In this document: positions 34,946 through 47,300 of the stretch, one piece after another
How positions within the stretch are numbered: position 1 is the stretch's first letter
How the letters are laid out: every line of letters begins with the position of its first letter
Assembly: GCF_029784155.1 (NCBI RefSeq)
Contig: NC_073691.1
Span: 137,466,409-137,530,408, forward strand
Source of the DNA: Uranotaenia lowii
Lineage: Eukaryota > Arthropoda > Insecta > Diptera > Culicidae
DNA length: 64,000 nucleotides
Direction: 5' to 3'
Notes under the pieces: generated by a model
Seen by the model: the letters and a program-made list of their open reading frames with translations, nothing else
Database searches by the model: none
Told to the model about the DNA's origin: nothing
Position numbers and translations under genes: made by a program

Positions 34946-35582
34946 TTAAAGGGATTCATTATCAAGTAAATTGGTTGACTTCTAGAACAATTACAGTTCA
35001 AAATAGTCCGGAAAGCGATTTCACGTCCCAGTGGAATGTGTCTTTCGGGCGAGTTGCCAAATTCAAACGTTTGTTATCATGTTGAAAATTATAGATAATT
35101 TTAATTGAAGCCACGGGTACCAACTTTAGTAAATCTTCACAGTAAGATGATTGACAAGTTTAATTGTGCAATTGTCTATTTCTAAGGTTAAAATGTTTGA
35201 TTATCAACAACCATATTAGTTCGAGACTCTACTTTACAATTCACTGCCATTATCGATGGTTTGACAGCAATAGAGCTTGGATTAAATTTTCTGAATACAT
35301 TATTCATGTGAGGATTAGAAATGAATCATTGAATAGGGCGGCTATTTCAAGAAAAACAAATCTGATGATAACACGCGCTAAGAGTCGCACCTCACATTAG
35401 TTGGTTTGTTTTCATTTATAAAATTAGTGTTTATTGATTGCAGGAACTTGGGTGTCACTTACTCATCGAGTTTACTTATACATTTTTCGACGAGCAAATC
35501 TGAATAATGAATCATGTCTGCAAGTTCAATAAGAATATCATGTTTATTTTTTTTAAATGCTTTGATTTTCGGATCTGTATTA
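34946..35582. other. Intergenic stretch, nothing recognised
   Basis: No gene or element could be supported. A 78-codon open frame at 35164-35400 is probably chance. Confidence 0.28.
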
Positions 35583-36769
35583 GAGTAACGGACTTATTTT
35601 GGACCGGGTACACATTTTGGACCACCTTGCAGCTTTTTCCAATATTTCTCTCATAAATCATGTTAATCATAAAAATTTTCAACAAGTTTAGTTAACGCTA
35701 CTTCTTATGATGCTAATCAATTTTTACATTTCATTGAATAAGCTTATAAGGGAGAGAAAATTGAAAGTGAAGTTTTGATTTTTCTCAGTTGGATTGAAAA
35801 AATGCGTTTTCAGGAAGACGTGGCATTATTGAAGTCAACTTTCAAGAGGTTTTCTGCATAGTTGTGATGAATTTAACCATTGCAAGCATGCTCACAGCTA
35901 TGATAAAACGCTTGAAAACTAGCTTGCATGCTCGAAGAACCAAAAAAAACTTGTTTAAATAGCAATTAGACCTATGAATGTCGAAACAAGGTCCTATATG
36001 TTTCAAAACTTGGGAACAAATTGTTGAGATGTGTTAAAAGCAAAAAAGTAGTAGTGTCAGCCCCTTTGTCCTATATCAAAAGTTTGTTTTAAAGATAAAA
36101 CTGAATTTTTGTGAACCTTTTAGCGAAAAAAATTTGGCTTTTAGATGATTAGCATAATTCTCGCACATTTTTATCATTTTGAACCTATGGTTTCTACAGT
36201 ACTGAAGCCAATCCAAATCCACTATGGTTTTGGAAGCCAAAATGAATTGATGTCGCGGAGTTGATGATGTCAGATTTTCTTAACTTATAATTGGGTCGCC
36301 TGAAGGAGATTTGCGTCCAGAAAATTGATCCTGAAGATAAGCCAACTTCCAGCATTTAACACTACAAAACAAATTTCGTCGAGATTGCAGTGTGATGTCA
36401 GAATTTTCAAAACATTATCAACAATAAGAAAAGACAAGATTAACTGAATTATTCACATAATTGCGCATCAATCGCAGTCGTAAATTAAGCAAAATTGATA
36501 AAGAACTTATTTGGTTGAAGGGTGGTCCAAAATAGGTCCAGTGGGTGGTCCAAAATAGAAACCTGGTGGTCCAAAATACCGACCGACCGAAAAAACGCGT
36601 TTTTAGGCTTAAATATTGTTAGATTGCTACAAACGACGATATGTTTCGATAGAAAAAGCCTTCATCTTCGGAATGAACGGATAAAGCAGTCAAAAATTGT
36701 TACATGTACTTTTTTATTTAAAAAAAAATAGCATAGCCACCAAAGCGGTCCAAAATAGGTCCCTTACCC
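35583..36769. mobile_element. TA-flanked element with GGTCCAAAATA repeats
   Basis: Flanked by TA (35581-35582 and 36770-36771). Left end GAGTAACGGACTTATTTTGG, right end complement GGGTAAGGGACCTATTTTGG. Three direct copies of GGTGGTCCAAAATA lie at 36522-36580 near the right end and an inverted one near 35612, so the ends have an array of a binding-site-like motif. No transposase seen in 1187 bp. Confidence 0.78.
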
Positions 36770-36771
36770 TA

Positions 36772-37328
36772 TATTTCCGATTTCTATGTCATACTGATTA
36801 ACTGACACGCAATTATGATATGAAGTTCTGTCCTCAGCAAACAATTTCAGAGACATTCCTGCTATATTTTCTGATTTCCAGTTAAATACAATTCAGATCA
36901 AACTGAAGCCTCACGCCACGAGCTCAGCAGCTATCCGAGTTGCTATAGCTAAAGCAAATAATAACCCCGTATCTAATGCAGCCACTCTAATCGACCGCGC
37001 TAGCTTAGACATTAGGCATTTAGTTATTAGGTACGGCATCGGCAGCAATTCCACGACCAAAGTTGCTGCCCTTGAGCTGCATTCACAACTTTTCACCTCC
37101 GTCTGATGCGCCACCAATAATTTAGCCGGTCGATGGGAAGAACACTTTGAGCAAACTTTACAATCTCCCTGCCGCCATCAGCTTAGTGAAATAAACCGAA
37201 AGCAAAATTGTTTCCTAAACAACAGTCTAATTTGTAGCGTGGATAAAGAAAACGTTTTTCCGTTGCTTAACGTTAGAAAATAAGTGTTTGAAGTGTGTTG
37301 TCGGACTTTTGAAACCCATAGTACAAAA
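36772..37328. other. Upstream region and likely 5' UTR of the aminopeptidase gene
   Basis: The part from about 36900 on is less AT-rich than the preceding MITE. No TATA box or unambiguous initiator was found, so the transcription start is not placed. A 68-codon minus-strand frame (36911-37117) is unsupported. Confidence 0.3.
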
Positions 37329-37340
37329 ATGAGTGTTTAA
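37329..37340 (+). promoter_or_regulatory. Minimal upstream ORF before the aminopeptidase start
   Basis: CAAAAATGAGTGTTTAA encodes Met-Ser-Val-stop, with a strong insect start context (CAAA before ATG). It ends 71 bases upstream of the main ATG at 37412. If transcription starts further upstream, it could lower translation of the main frame. Its presence in the mRNA is inferred. Confidence 0.3.
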
Positions 37341-37411
37341 GTGAGAATCAAATATTGTGTGTGTTAGACCAAGTGATCCTGATTTTCGTCACCGGAAGGA
37401 ACACCGGCAAA

Positions 37412-38322
37412 ATGACTGCTAAAATCCAACATTCCGGGCAAGTCGTTGGTGGTGCATGTCCACCATCCGCGATTCGTCCATCATCACATTTTCCCGCGCA
37501 ACGGAATTCGATGCTCTCGTCAAGTGCCTCTCTAAAAGAAGTGACGCTGAGCAAACGACGCTCGATTCTCATTCTCTCTCTGATTGCAACTTGTGTGTTT
37601 TTGTTTGTGCTCTGTCTCTGTCTACTGAGTGCTTTGGTACTCATCGGCAAGAATCTATCGGCCCAATCTTCGCCTCCTCTGTTTTCGTCCTATCTGTTGA
37701 GTCGGATTCCAATCCTCCCAGACCAAACGTTATCTGCGGACGACGACGACGCCAACAACAACAAGAGTAAGGCTTCCAAGAGTCTCGATAGCTTTGATCG
37801 ACCATCATCGTTTGACCAAGATAACTTGGACAGCGCTGTGGACAACAATCGGACGGCCATTTTTCTGCCAAATTCAGTCTTCACCGGGACAACAGTGGGA
37901 ATGAACGTGCTGAAAATGGGAGCATCTGAAATCGTCAAAAAGTTATCTTTCCGTCTGCCCCGGCACATCAAGCCGAAGCACTATGACTTACTGATGAATC
38001 CCGATCTGGAACAGGGAACATTTACCGGTCAGGTAAGGATCAATATCACCATAAGTGAGCCGACCGACTACGTAGTGCTACATAGCAACAAGCTGGCCAT
38101 CACCGATACGTTCCTAAACCGGGTGCTTCCGAACAAAAGCGAAACAAAGGTGCAGATTAAAAAAGCCTACGCGTATGATACCCATCAGTATTGGGTAGTT
38201 GAAACCGAGTCTATCGACAGCGGAGAGTATCGGCTCGGGTTGGACTTCGAAGGGAATCTTACGAACCAGATTGTGGGATTCTATAGCAGCACCTATCGGG
38301 ACAAGGGAAGCAACGCAACCAG
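37412..38322 (+). CDS. Aminopeptidase exon 1 (cytoplasmic tail, anchor, stalk, start of M1 domain)
   Basis: 303 codons plus two bases. Donor CCAG|GTGAGC at 38323. It ends inside the first beta domain (after YRDKGSNAT). Several N-glycosylation sequons (NRT, NIT, NKS, NLT, NAT) fit a luminal or extracellular domain. Confidence 0.93.
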
Positions 38323-41300
38323 GTGAGCATTTTCTTTTCGCTGAATCAGGTTTGATTACAAATTCTGAGGTTAACAACCAGCGTTGCCACATCTAAATCT
38401 GTATTTTCGAGGCAAAAAATCTTTTAAATCTGTATCAAATCTCAAAAATCTGTATAGAAATCGGTATCTGAAATTTCATTTCCGGACACTAATGCTACAT
38501 TACGATGATCATTATGCTACACGAATATTGCTTTGTGGTTTTACTTTATACGAATAACTGCGAAATGTTTTCTTACTAGGTTCAACCATCAGTTGAAATA
38601 AGAAAATGAGGACAAATGTCTCTGTAATAAGCCGTTTTCTTCACAGTGCATACTGCTTCAAAAATTTCCACAGCAGCTGAAGTAAGTCAATAATATTTAA
38701 CATAGCATTGCAAGTTACATTTCGTGAAATGTAATGTCCGATCTGGGTTTAAATCTGTTTTTGAACCCTTGTTTGTCGTTATACACTTTGTTCTGTTACT
38801 TTCCCGATCCCTGATCTGGAAGGTTTTTTAACTTTGTGACTGTGAACGTTGGATCATAGAAGTAGATCATTATCGATTTACTCAAAATATAAACAAAATA
38901 TCATTTAAAAAATTTAATTTGCTGAAAATCTGCATAAATTTCCAAACATCTGTTATCTGTGTTATCTTGGTTTCAGAAATTTCTAATAATCTGTATTATT
39001 ACAGAAAATCTGAATATGTGGTAACGCTGTTAACAACTAAAGCCTCGTCCACAATCGGCAACTTGAAGTGTGATTTCAGTTGATGAGACTTGTTTATGTT
39101 TACATTTTGGTTGCTGAAAGTCTCCCATATTTGTCGGGTCTCAGGGACGGGGCCTCATATAAATGCATTGTTAAGGCGGCCGCACAATAGCGCGTCCGTC
39201 GTCGCGTCGCGTTGACATTTGATTTTGGGAATGCCATTTTCCGTTTGGGTCACCACAATGGTGCGTCGCGTCAGTGATGTCATTGTACTAAAACGCGAAA
39301 CTTGTTCTAAACTGCAGCGTTCTCCAGCGTCGACGTTTTGGTTTTGAAATAATTCAAAATTTTAGCGCGTCAAAAGTGTTTGAACTATTCCTTTTTAATG
39401 TTTTTCGTCAATGTTTGACACAAATAGATTCAAAAATCATATCATCTTCATTTTGTCTCCTCGATTAAACAAATTTGTTGAATAACGTCATTGAAATTTA
39501 TTTTCAACATTCAAATACATTTGACATAATGATGGAATCATAAAGGATTAATTTTAAATTTGAGCTTGATTTTTATTTTCCTGTTTTTCAAAAATAAAAA
39601 TAAATTCAATGAAACATTTTGCCGAGTTTTGTTTCAAAACTTCGCTGTCAGCCCTGTCAGTGGACGCTATATTGTGGTGCGAAAATTCTAGAGTGCGTCG
39701 CGTCAGCGTTTTAGTACTCAACGACGGCGTTGACAGCTGACTCGACGCGACGTCCGACGCGGTATTGTGTGGCAGCCTTTATGCCAGCGCCGCGTTTGCT
39801 ATGTTTGAGTGTCGAACTGAGTGACTGACATGCCATTTGTTGAGTTCCAGTATGTTTCGGCAGCGGTTTCATATAAACAGATTTTTCTGTATTGGACGGG
39901 ATCAACGTCAATTAGCCATTTCCCAGCTTGTCTAACGAACAGCTGATTTCTCACTGTTAACAAGTTTTTTTTGCAACATCTGGTTCGCTTCATAACAACA
40001 TTAATCGAATTGGCGATATGGGGCACCGTCCCTCAGGCCAATCAGTCAAAATACAACAACAACAACATACGGCATGTTCGAGGACTGCTCAGTGTTGATA
40101 ATGACCCTACATGTGTTTCACCTCGAAATCAGCAAAATCAAATACACGCAGCGGAAAAGTTTTTTAGGACAAAGGAATTTTCCTTTGTTTAGAGGCCAAA
40201 CAAAGGAAAATTACTTTGATTCTGGGACAAATAAAATTCATTTTTTTTTCTTTTTTATAGGAATTTAACCTATTTTGGTCCTCAAATAATATTTACTTTG
40301 TTTCTTATCTGTTTTCCTTTATTTCAAAGAATTTTTCACCTTTGAAATTAAAAGACATTCTTTGATTCAAAGTATTTTTTAATTCAAAGAATTAATCATT
40401 TGTTTCAATTTTTTTTCTTCAGAATCAAACTCAGAATACATTGTATCGAATAAAAAAGAGTTTGTTTCAATAGAATATTTTTTTGAATCAAAATCTTTTT
40501 TTTTTTTGGTTCAAAAACCAAGATTTCTCTGAGTGTACAAGTTAAACGATATGTGCCAAAATATCCTTTTTCAGGTAGATATGAGTTTCTATAGATTCAT
40601 CACATTTTAAACTGATAAAAAATGTGAAATTTGTTCTAAATCCGAATATTTATTCAGAACAAAATGAGATTACTGTTTCGAAAAATCATTGAACAAATCT
40701 AATCTTCACAGTTCGAAATAAAAATCAACTGTGATGTTATAATTTTTTTATAAACAAAAAACATCAACAATGCGGACTAACGTCTGTCTCAGGAATTACC
40801 TGATACAGATAAGATACATATACAGAATTTTAAACATTAAAATGAGGGATGAATGAACCCAGAGATGTTAAAATCCCAATGAACAAATAAATAAATTAAA
40901 CATTATAAGCGATTTAAATAGATTTTTTTTATAAATTCTTAATCAATAGTTGATGAACCAGTTTCCATGGCCTAACCGAGTTAGATCTTTTGAAACCGTT
41001 ATCTTTCCAACTGCAGTATCAGCCATATACTAGCTTTCCAAACGAACAGCTGATTTCTTATTGTTTATAAGCAGGGTTGCCAACATATATTTTCAAGAAT
41101 CAGGGAACTGGTGAAATAAAAATCAGGCAAAATCAGGCTACATAAGTAACGGAAATTCCTCTAAAAGTGATGACCTTTTTTTTTTTTTGGTCATCACTCT
41201 ACATTTTTACTGTATTGTGGGCCTACTTGGTTGCATAATTCTACTGAATCAAAGCCGAAAGATTCCTTTTCATTCTCTTTTTAAGATATGAATTAATGGG

Positions 41301-44300
41301 AATCTTTCGAACTTCAGCAATGGTACCTAATTTAGTTCCTTACTACCCATTTTTCATCACATTCGCAAAAATCAGGCAAAATCAGGCATTTTTTGAAAAA
41401 TTAGGGAAATTCAATGGCTTTTTAGGTTGTCAGGCAGAGCCTCGAAAAATCAGGCAATCCCTGAAAAATCAGGCATATTGGCATCTCTGTTTATAAGTGT
41501 TTTGGCAACCTCGTGTCCGCTGAAAAACAACAACATTAAGCATGTTCAGTAACCGCGTGGTATCTAAATGTGTTTCACGCCAAAATAAAATGCAAGTTAA
41601 ACAATATGTGCCACACCCACAATAATGTTTTTTCAGATAGATATAAGTTTTTATAGATGAATCGCATTTAAATCTGATAAAAAATGTGAAATTTCGGCTG
41701 AAAACCAATATTTAATTTGAACAAGAAAAGATTTCTATTTCAAAAAATTATTGAACAAATCTAATCTTCACAGTTCAAAAGAATAATCAACTGTGATGTT
41801 AAGATTCTTCAAAACAAAAAAAACATCAACAAAGCGGACCAAAGTCTGTCTCAGTTTGCTAGCCCTGTTTACACTTCCCGCATACTAAAAAACTATATCT
41901 AAAACAGTCCATACAATTAATCTACGGTTTCAGAAATAGTGATTGTTTTTGTAAACGCAGATGTTCTATCAAACTTTACTTCGACAACGATGAAAACGAA
42001 ACATTTACGTTCATGTGAAAATGTGATGGTATCTGGAAAGGTGATAGAATGGTATGTACGATTTCTTGCAATTTTTCTTTAATCGTGAAAATGATCTTAA
42101 ACCTTTACACATACCGTCCATTCTTTCTGTCATACGCACGTCAAAAACGATCGAAACGCCGGTCAAAGATGCCAGATGGTTTTGCACGTTAATCAGTACA
42201 AAAACAAATACAATCTAGGTTGTTATTATAATTAATATTTATTACAAACCCTTTAACAATTGTCATTCGGGTCAAATAAATACAATGTAGGTGATTAAAC
42301 AAAACGAAAATTAGCATACATTTATGTTTTTTTTAGTTTCTTCTGATCACTGATATAGGATTATTTCTTGAATCAAATGAAACATATAGACAGAAAATAA
42401 ACATTACAAATTAACAACAAAAATAAACCTAAACAAAAATTTAAAATATATTGTTTGATCGTGCGAGGTTCATCTTTTCGCTAGAACGAACTTCATAGAT
42501 TCCCTTGGGGCCCGAGGAAAACCACCCTATGTTCCAGTGAGAGATGTCCTGGCTGTGATAGATTTGAACTACATGTTCGAAATATACCTTTTCCTAAAAA
42601 CTATTGATCTTCGTTTATAATCCTTTTTATGTTCATTTTTCCCTATCTATCTTCTTTTTTCTTCAAAAAGTGAACTAGATATAAGCAACAATTGTAATCA
42701 AACAAAACGAGTTTGGCTCCTTAAAGCCTAAAAGTATGAGCCGTTTCAAATAAAGAACTTACAAAAAAAATTAAAATCCTATTCGATCAAAAATTACTTA
42801 AGTATTAAAATTTATGTCGGAGATTTTGTTTAAAAAAAAAGTGCAAATCATAAATCATCAGAATATTTGGCACCTCTGCCGAAAACTGTCTAATGAATGT
42901 GAAAAAAAGAAAAACAACACTGCGCGCCGGGTAAAAGTTTTCGCTGTTAAGTTTTCAACTTCGGAGAATTCACGAAAATTCGGGATTAAAAGTGGTAAGT
43001 TATCTTCAAAAATATCAATTTTCTTCTGTTATTAGCAATAAATTCATTTTTTTCTTTATAGCAACTCGCAAATATGGCCTCAAACAGCAGATTCCTTTGG
43101 GCCCGTGGCTCGTGGAAAAGGACCACCAACAACTCACAAAATTATTCGGCTGCCGTTGGAACTGGACAGAAAAAACATCTGCAGCTGAAACCTGAACCTA
43201 CAAGCGCGGAATCCAAGTTCCCCAGCCGTGGGAACCTCCCACTATAGTGAGCTATGTGCGGCCAGTGAAAATTTTGGCTCTATTAATCATCCTCGTAGGA
43301 TGCTAATTTCAAATGAAATACGAACTCGGTGCCTCGGTGAATTCAAATAATATAAAAATAATGAAAAGAAATGGTGTTTTTATTTATTCGAATCCTAAAA
43401 CTCCTCCAAACACATTTGTCCATGTGTGCGTGATTTATTCATGCACGGTTCCGAATACCGTTTTTATAACGTTGGAAAACGTTTTGTTAAATTCTTTCAA
43501 ACAATTGCTATAAATGTTTATATACAAGAGAACTTTAAAGAAAACTATAGCAATAATGGTTCGATGCACAAAAAACGTTTCTACAAGTGGATTTTATACA
43601 TTATCTCAACTGTTCGTAGAACTGTTCCTCCATACAAGTGTTTTAACAGTTTTTAACAATTACATAACCTAACGACATATTAAAAATAAAGTGAATTCAG
43701 AATGTACGATTAGGCCAATGTATTTCAAGGTTTGAATAATCGTTTGCTAAACGTTTTTTTACGCTTTATTAAATCGTCGTTTGATTATTTGAGAAATCGT
43801 TTGGCTACAATCCTCATTTATGCGGGTTGCCCTGGGGTACCTTTTTTTTTTTTTTCAAAATCGCTTATCGTAACCTTTAACTTTTATAAGCAAGCCTTTT
43901 TAGCGATTATATCCATGTACTTATAATTTACACTAAGGAAGGGAGCTTTGATAGTCTCTTTTACTCAACAGTAAGCTTAACATAAATAATGTTTGTCTTC
44001 TTAACGATGAATGATAGTCCCCCAAATAGAGTACACAAATTTCGACGAATTCATACGAAATATCTCCCCTAAAGTTTTTAATCTATAGAGAAGACTGGTA
44101 TTTAGGATTGTTACTTTATTAAAAGTTTAAAACAGATTGATTGAGAATCATATAGAAAATTATTGCTTTAGATTTTAATTAGTTTGTGTGACACACGTCG
44201 TCAGGTGTTCAAAACTCATTAAGAAAACCAGATTATAACTGAATCAAGTGGATATCTGATTGTCTGATAAGAAAAAAGACACTTCATTACTAAAAAAAAA

Positions 44301-47300
44301 AATTCTTATACGATTTTTTTAAGTCCCCAAACAACAAAGAGTTCGGATATTACTTAAAGATCGATCTCATTATTTCACATAGAGCTATACAAAAGTTTCG
44401 TGGAACTTTTTTGCTGTTCAAAATGTTATTTCGAGGTTTATGGAACTTCATTCTTTATGAAGTTCAGCCAATACTCAATAAAAGCTTTAAGTAGTAACTG
44501 TTCAGGTAGGTAGGTTTCTGATTCAACTTTTTGGAAACTTTGATGTTGGTATGAAGAAAAACAATCTACTGGCTACCTACTTCTCATTTTTTCTATATCA
44601 AGTAGCTATCAAAGGGTTCCAAGTATATTTGTGCAGCTTAATAGTTGTTAAAATTCCCTGTTGAACTCTTTTGTTAACTTAAAAGTGTTTAATAAGTTTT
44701 AACGGGCCTTCCATAGCAACTTCACTATATGGGAACTTTGAAGTAGATTTAATGGCTAAATTTAACTTGTTTAGAACGTTGACCAGTGTTTGCATAAACA
44801 AACACATGTAGTGGTATGAATAAGGTTTAGCAATTGCTTCGGTAGCTTTTATTTAGCTCGAAATCAATCAAAGCTAATAGAACTATCCAACCAGCAGAAT
44901 CTGAAGTTTTCTAAAGTAAAATGAAAGAAGACGATCAGAAAATTGAAAAGTACCGCTAAAGTAGCCTTGAAGTCGACGAAGCGGGTGGTGGGTGTAAGAA
45001 CGACCGGAATTTTTTGTTAATGCGTGCTCTTATGTTGATGTTTAAAGAAAAATGAATACATATTCGAATATTGTCAAACAAAAAATGACCTAGCTTTAAT
45101 ATTTATCATAAGCTCTCCCACATGTATTCGGATCGGGATAATCCGATGTATAAAAAAATAGGCAATAGGCGCGCATTTTAATTTAGATTTTTTTTTAAAT
45201 CTCAGGAAAAATATATAAAAATGAGAGATCTGTATAATGTTTTAAATTATTACAATTTATTTCTTACTATGAGCCAATTGGGACTTCTTCCACTATAGCC
45301 GGATTTTTTTAATTTGAAATATTTACTAATTGATTTGTTTATTGTCATCTTAGACGAATGATTTTATACAACGACAGGAATATGAAAAAAATTGGGTTAT
45401 CACTTCGACTTTTCTTTACCAATGTTGAAAATACCTTTTTGAATTATTTTGAAGTGAAATATTGCTAATTTGATAAGTTCATGACGTTATTGAAGAATTT
45501 TTTATAGGAAAAGTCTGCTACCGAGCATGCTTAGAAAATGAAGCAATTGCTATGAGATTTGTCGAGCAATTGCTTCAGATTTGAGCTTTATTCATACCAA
45601 ACTAGCTTGTTCTAAAAGTAAAAGCTCCTGACTGAGAAAACAGCTGTCAAAAAAACTTTATTCATAACAACCGAAGCAATTGCTTTAAGCGACTGCTCGA
45701 CTGCTCGATTCAGTTTAGCAAAAGCAATTACTAAGTTTTTTTCATACTACCCATGGTTACTTACTAAACAACAATATGAAGTATGCATTTAGCAAGATAG
45801 GTAGAGAAAACGGTATAACATTGCGCTTAACCTCAATCGACAGAGCCGTGTAAACACAGTGTCAAAAATAGTTATGGAATTTCGAACGTTATGTATGGGA
45901 TTTGAAATACAATTACAATTTATGGAAAATTAAGGTGTCTTATTGATCAGAAAAGTATACAGTCGCAATCTTTGAAATAATTTGTGTGGCAATTAGTCAA
46001 ATTTATGTTCAAACGCTTTTAAAATTCTGACTTCGAGACAGTTTTCTTTGGAAATTTAGCAGTATTTCTGCAAAATATTCGAATTTCGCTAAGCATTTTT
46101 TCAAATGTAGTTGTAAAAATAGGTTTAAAAAAATGACTTGTTGCAACTTGTAATGAATGCTACTATTTTAGATCCTACAAAATTAAAAAAAATATCAGTT
46201 ATGAGCAATTTAGCAAAAAGCAATTTTATTAACGCAATAAAAAATCCACTCAAAAATTATGTTTTTCAACCACGTAAGCGCTGAATGGACTCTTAATACT
46301 TTGGTTAACATTTTTATATTTTTTGTATAATTTAAAAATCGGTAGTTTTTCTAAAAAACTAATATTTAAAAAAAAAAACCCATACATTTCTGTGAAATTT
46401 TTTGGTTGGCCTACTAATTAATACATATGCAAGGAACGGAGCAGGGAATCCAAAAATCGTTATCCTCCGATAGAATTTGCCGATCAAAACACCCGTGAGA
46501 GAGATTTTCATCCTCAAGAACACTATACCTAGCGCTTATCAACTTCAATTTTGCTCCCAATAAGTTGTGCTTTCCGATTCAAATTTATCGTCTCTTGTAA
46601 CGTTAAGGATAAGCAACAAAAATTTGCTGGCACCCAAGGAGGACACCAACAATTGCTTGATGCACAAGGTGCCGGACCGACCCGATCGGTAGACGCACCC
46701 ACAAAAAATACCAACAATTGCTTGATGACGCACAAGGTGCCGGGCCGACCCGAGCGGTAGACGCACCATCAAAAATACCAACAATTGCACGGGGCGCACA
46801 TCAAGAAATCTGATGCCCACTAGAGCAAAGTTCGAACGAGTTATCTTGATCGGCATTGGAAAGGGATGAGAAGTCATCAGTTTTTAAAATTTATCGCTAA
46901 GTGTTACACAAGTGATAAACCAGTTATCATTATCAGATCGGTTCGATTTGTTTCCCTGGAACGGAGTAGTATACCTAGGAAATCTAGCTATCCTGTACAT
47001 TTAATTCCGGAAGAACTTGTTGTCGTATCCGGCGTATTACTATCATTTCCTACACTTGTTTACAACTTGAAAGCTGGAAGAAATCAGAAATGAGGAACCG
47101 GACAGTCTTAATTAAAAAAATCATATTGAGTAAAATCGTTGTTTACTCATGATGTTTATATAGAGCAGTAAATATGTAACTCGATTTTCAAGCGTTGAGC
47201 TTGGGTTTGAGACTTGGTAAGAATATTGGATTTAAAATGTGAGTTAGTAATAAAAATATGCAAATCAGTTCAACAAGCAATAAGAGGCAAAAAAAGTATT

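Noticed and set aside
46545..46877. 110-codon minus-strand ORF
   Set aside because: It covers the GC-rich 67-bp minisatellite, which opens frames on both strands.
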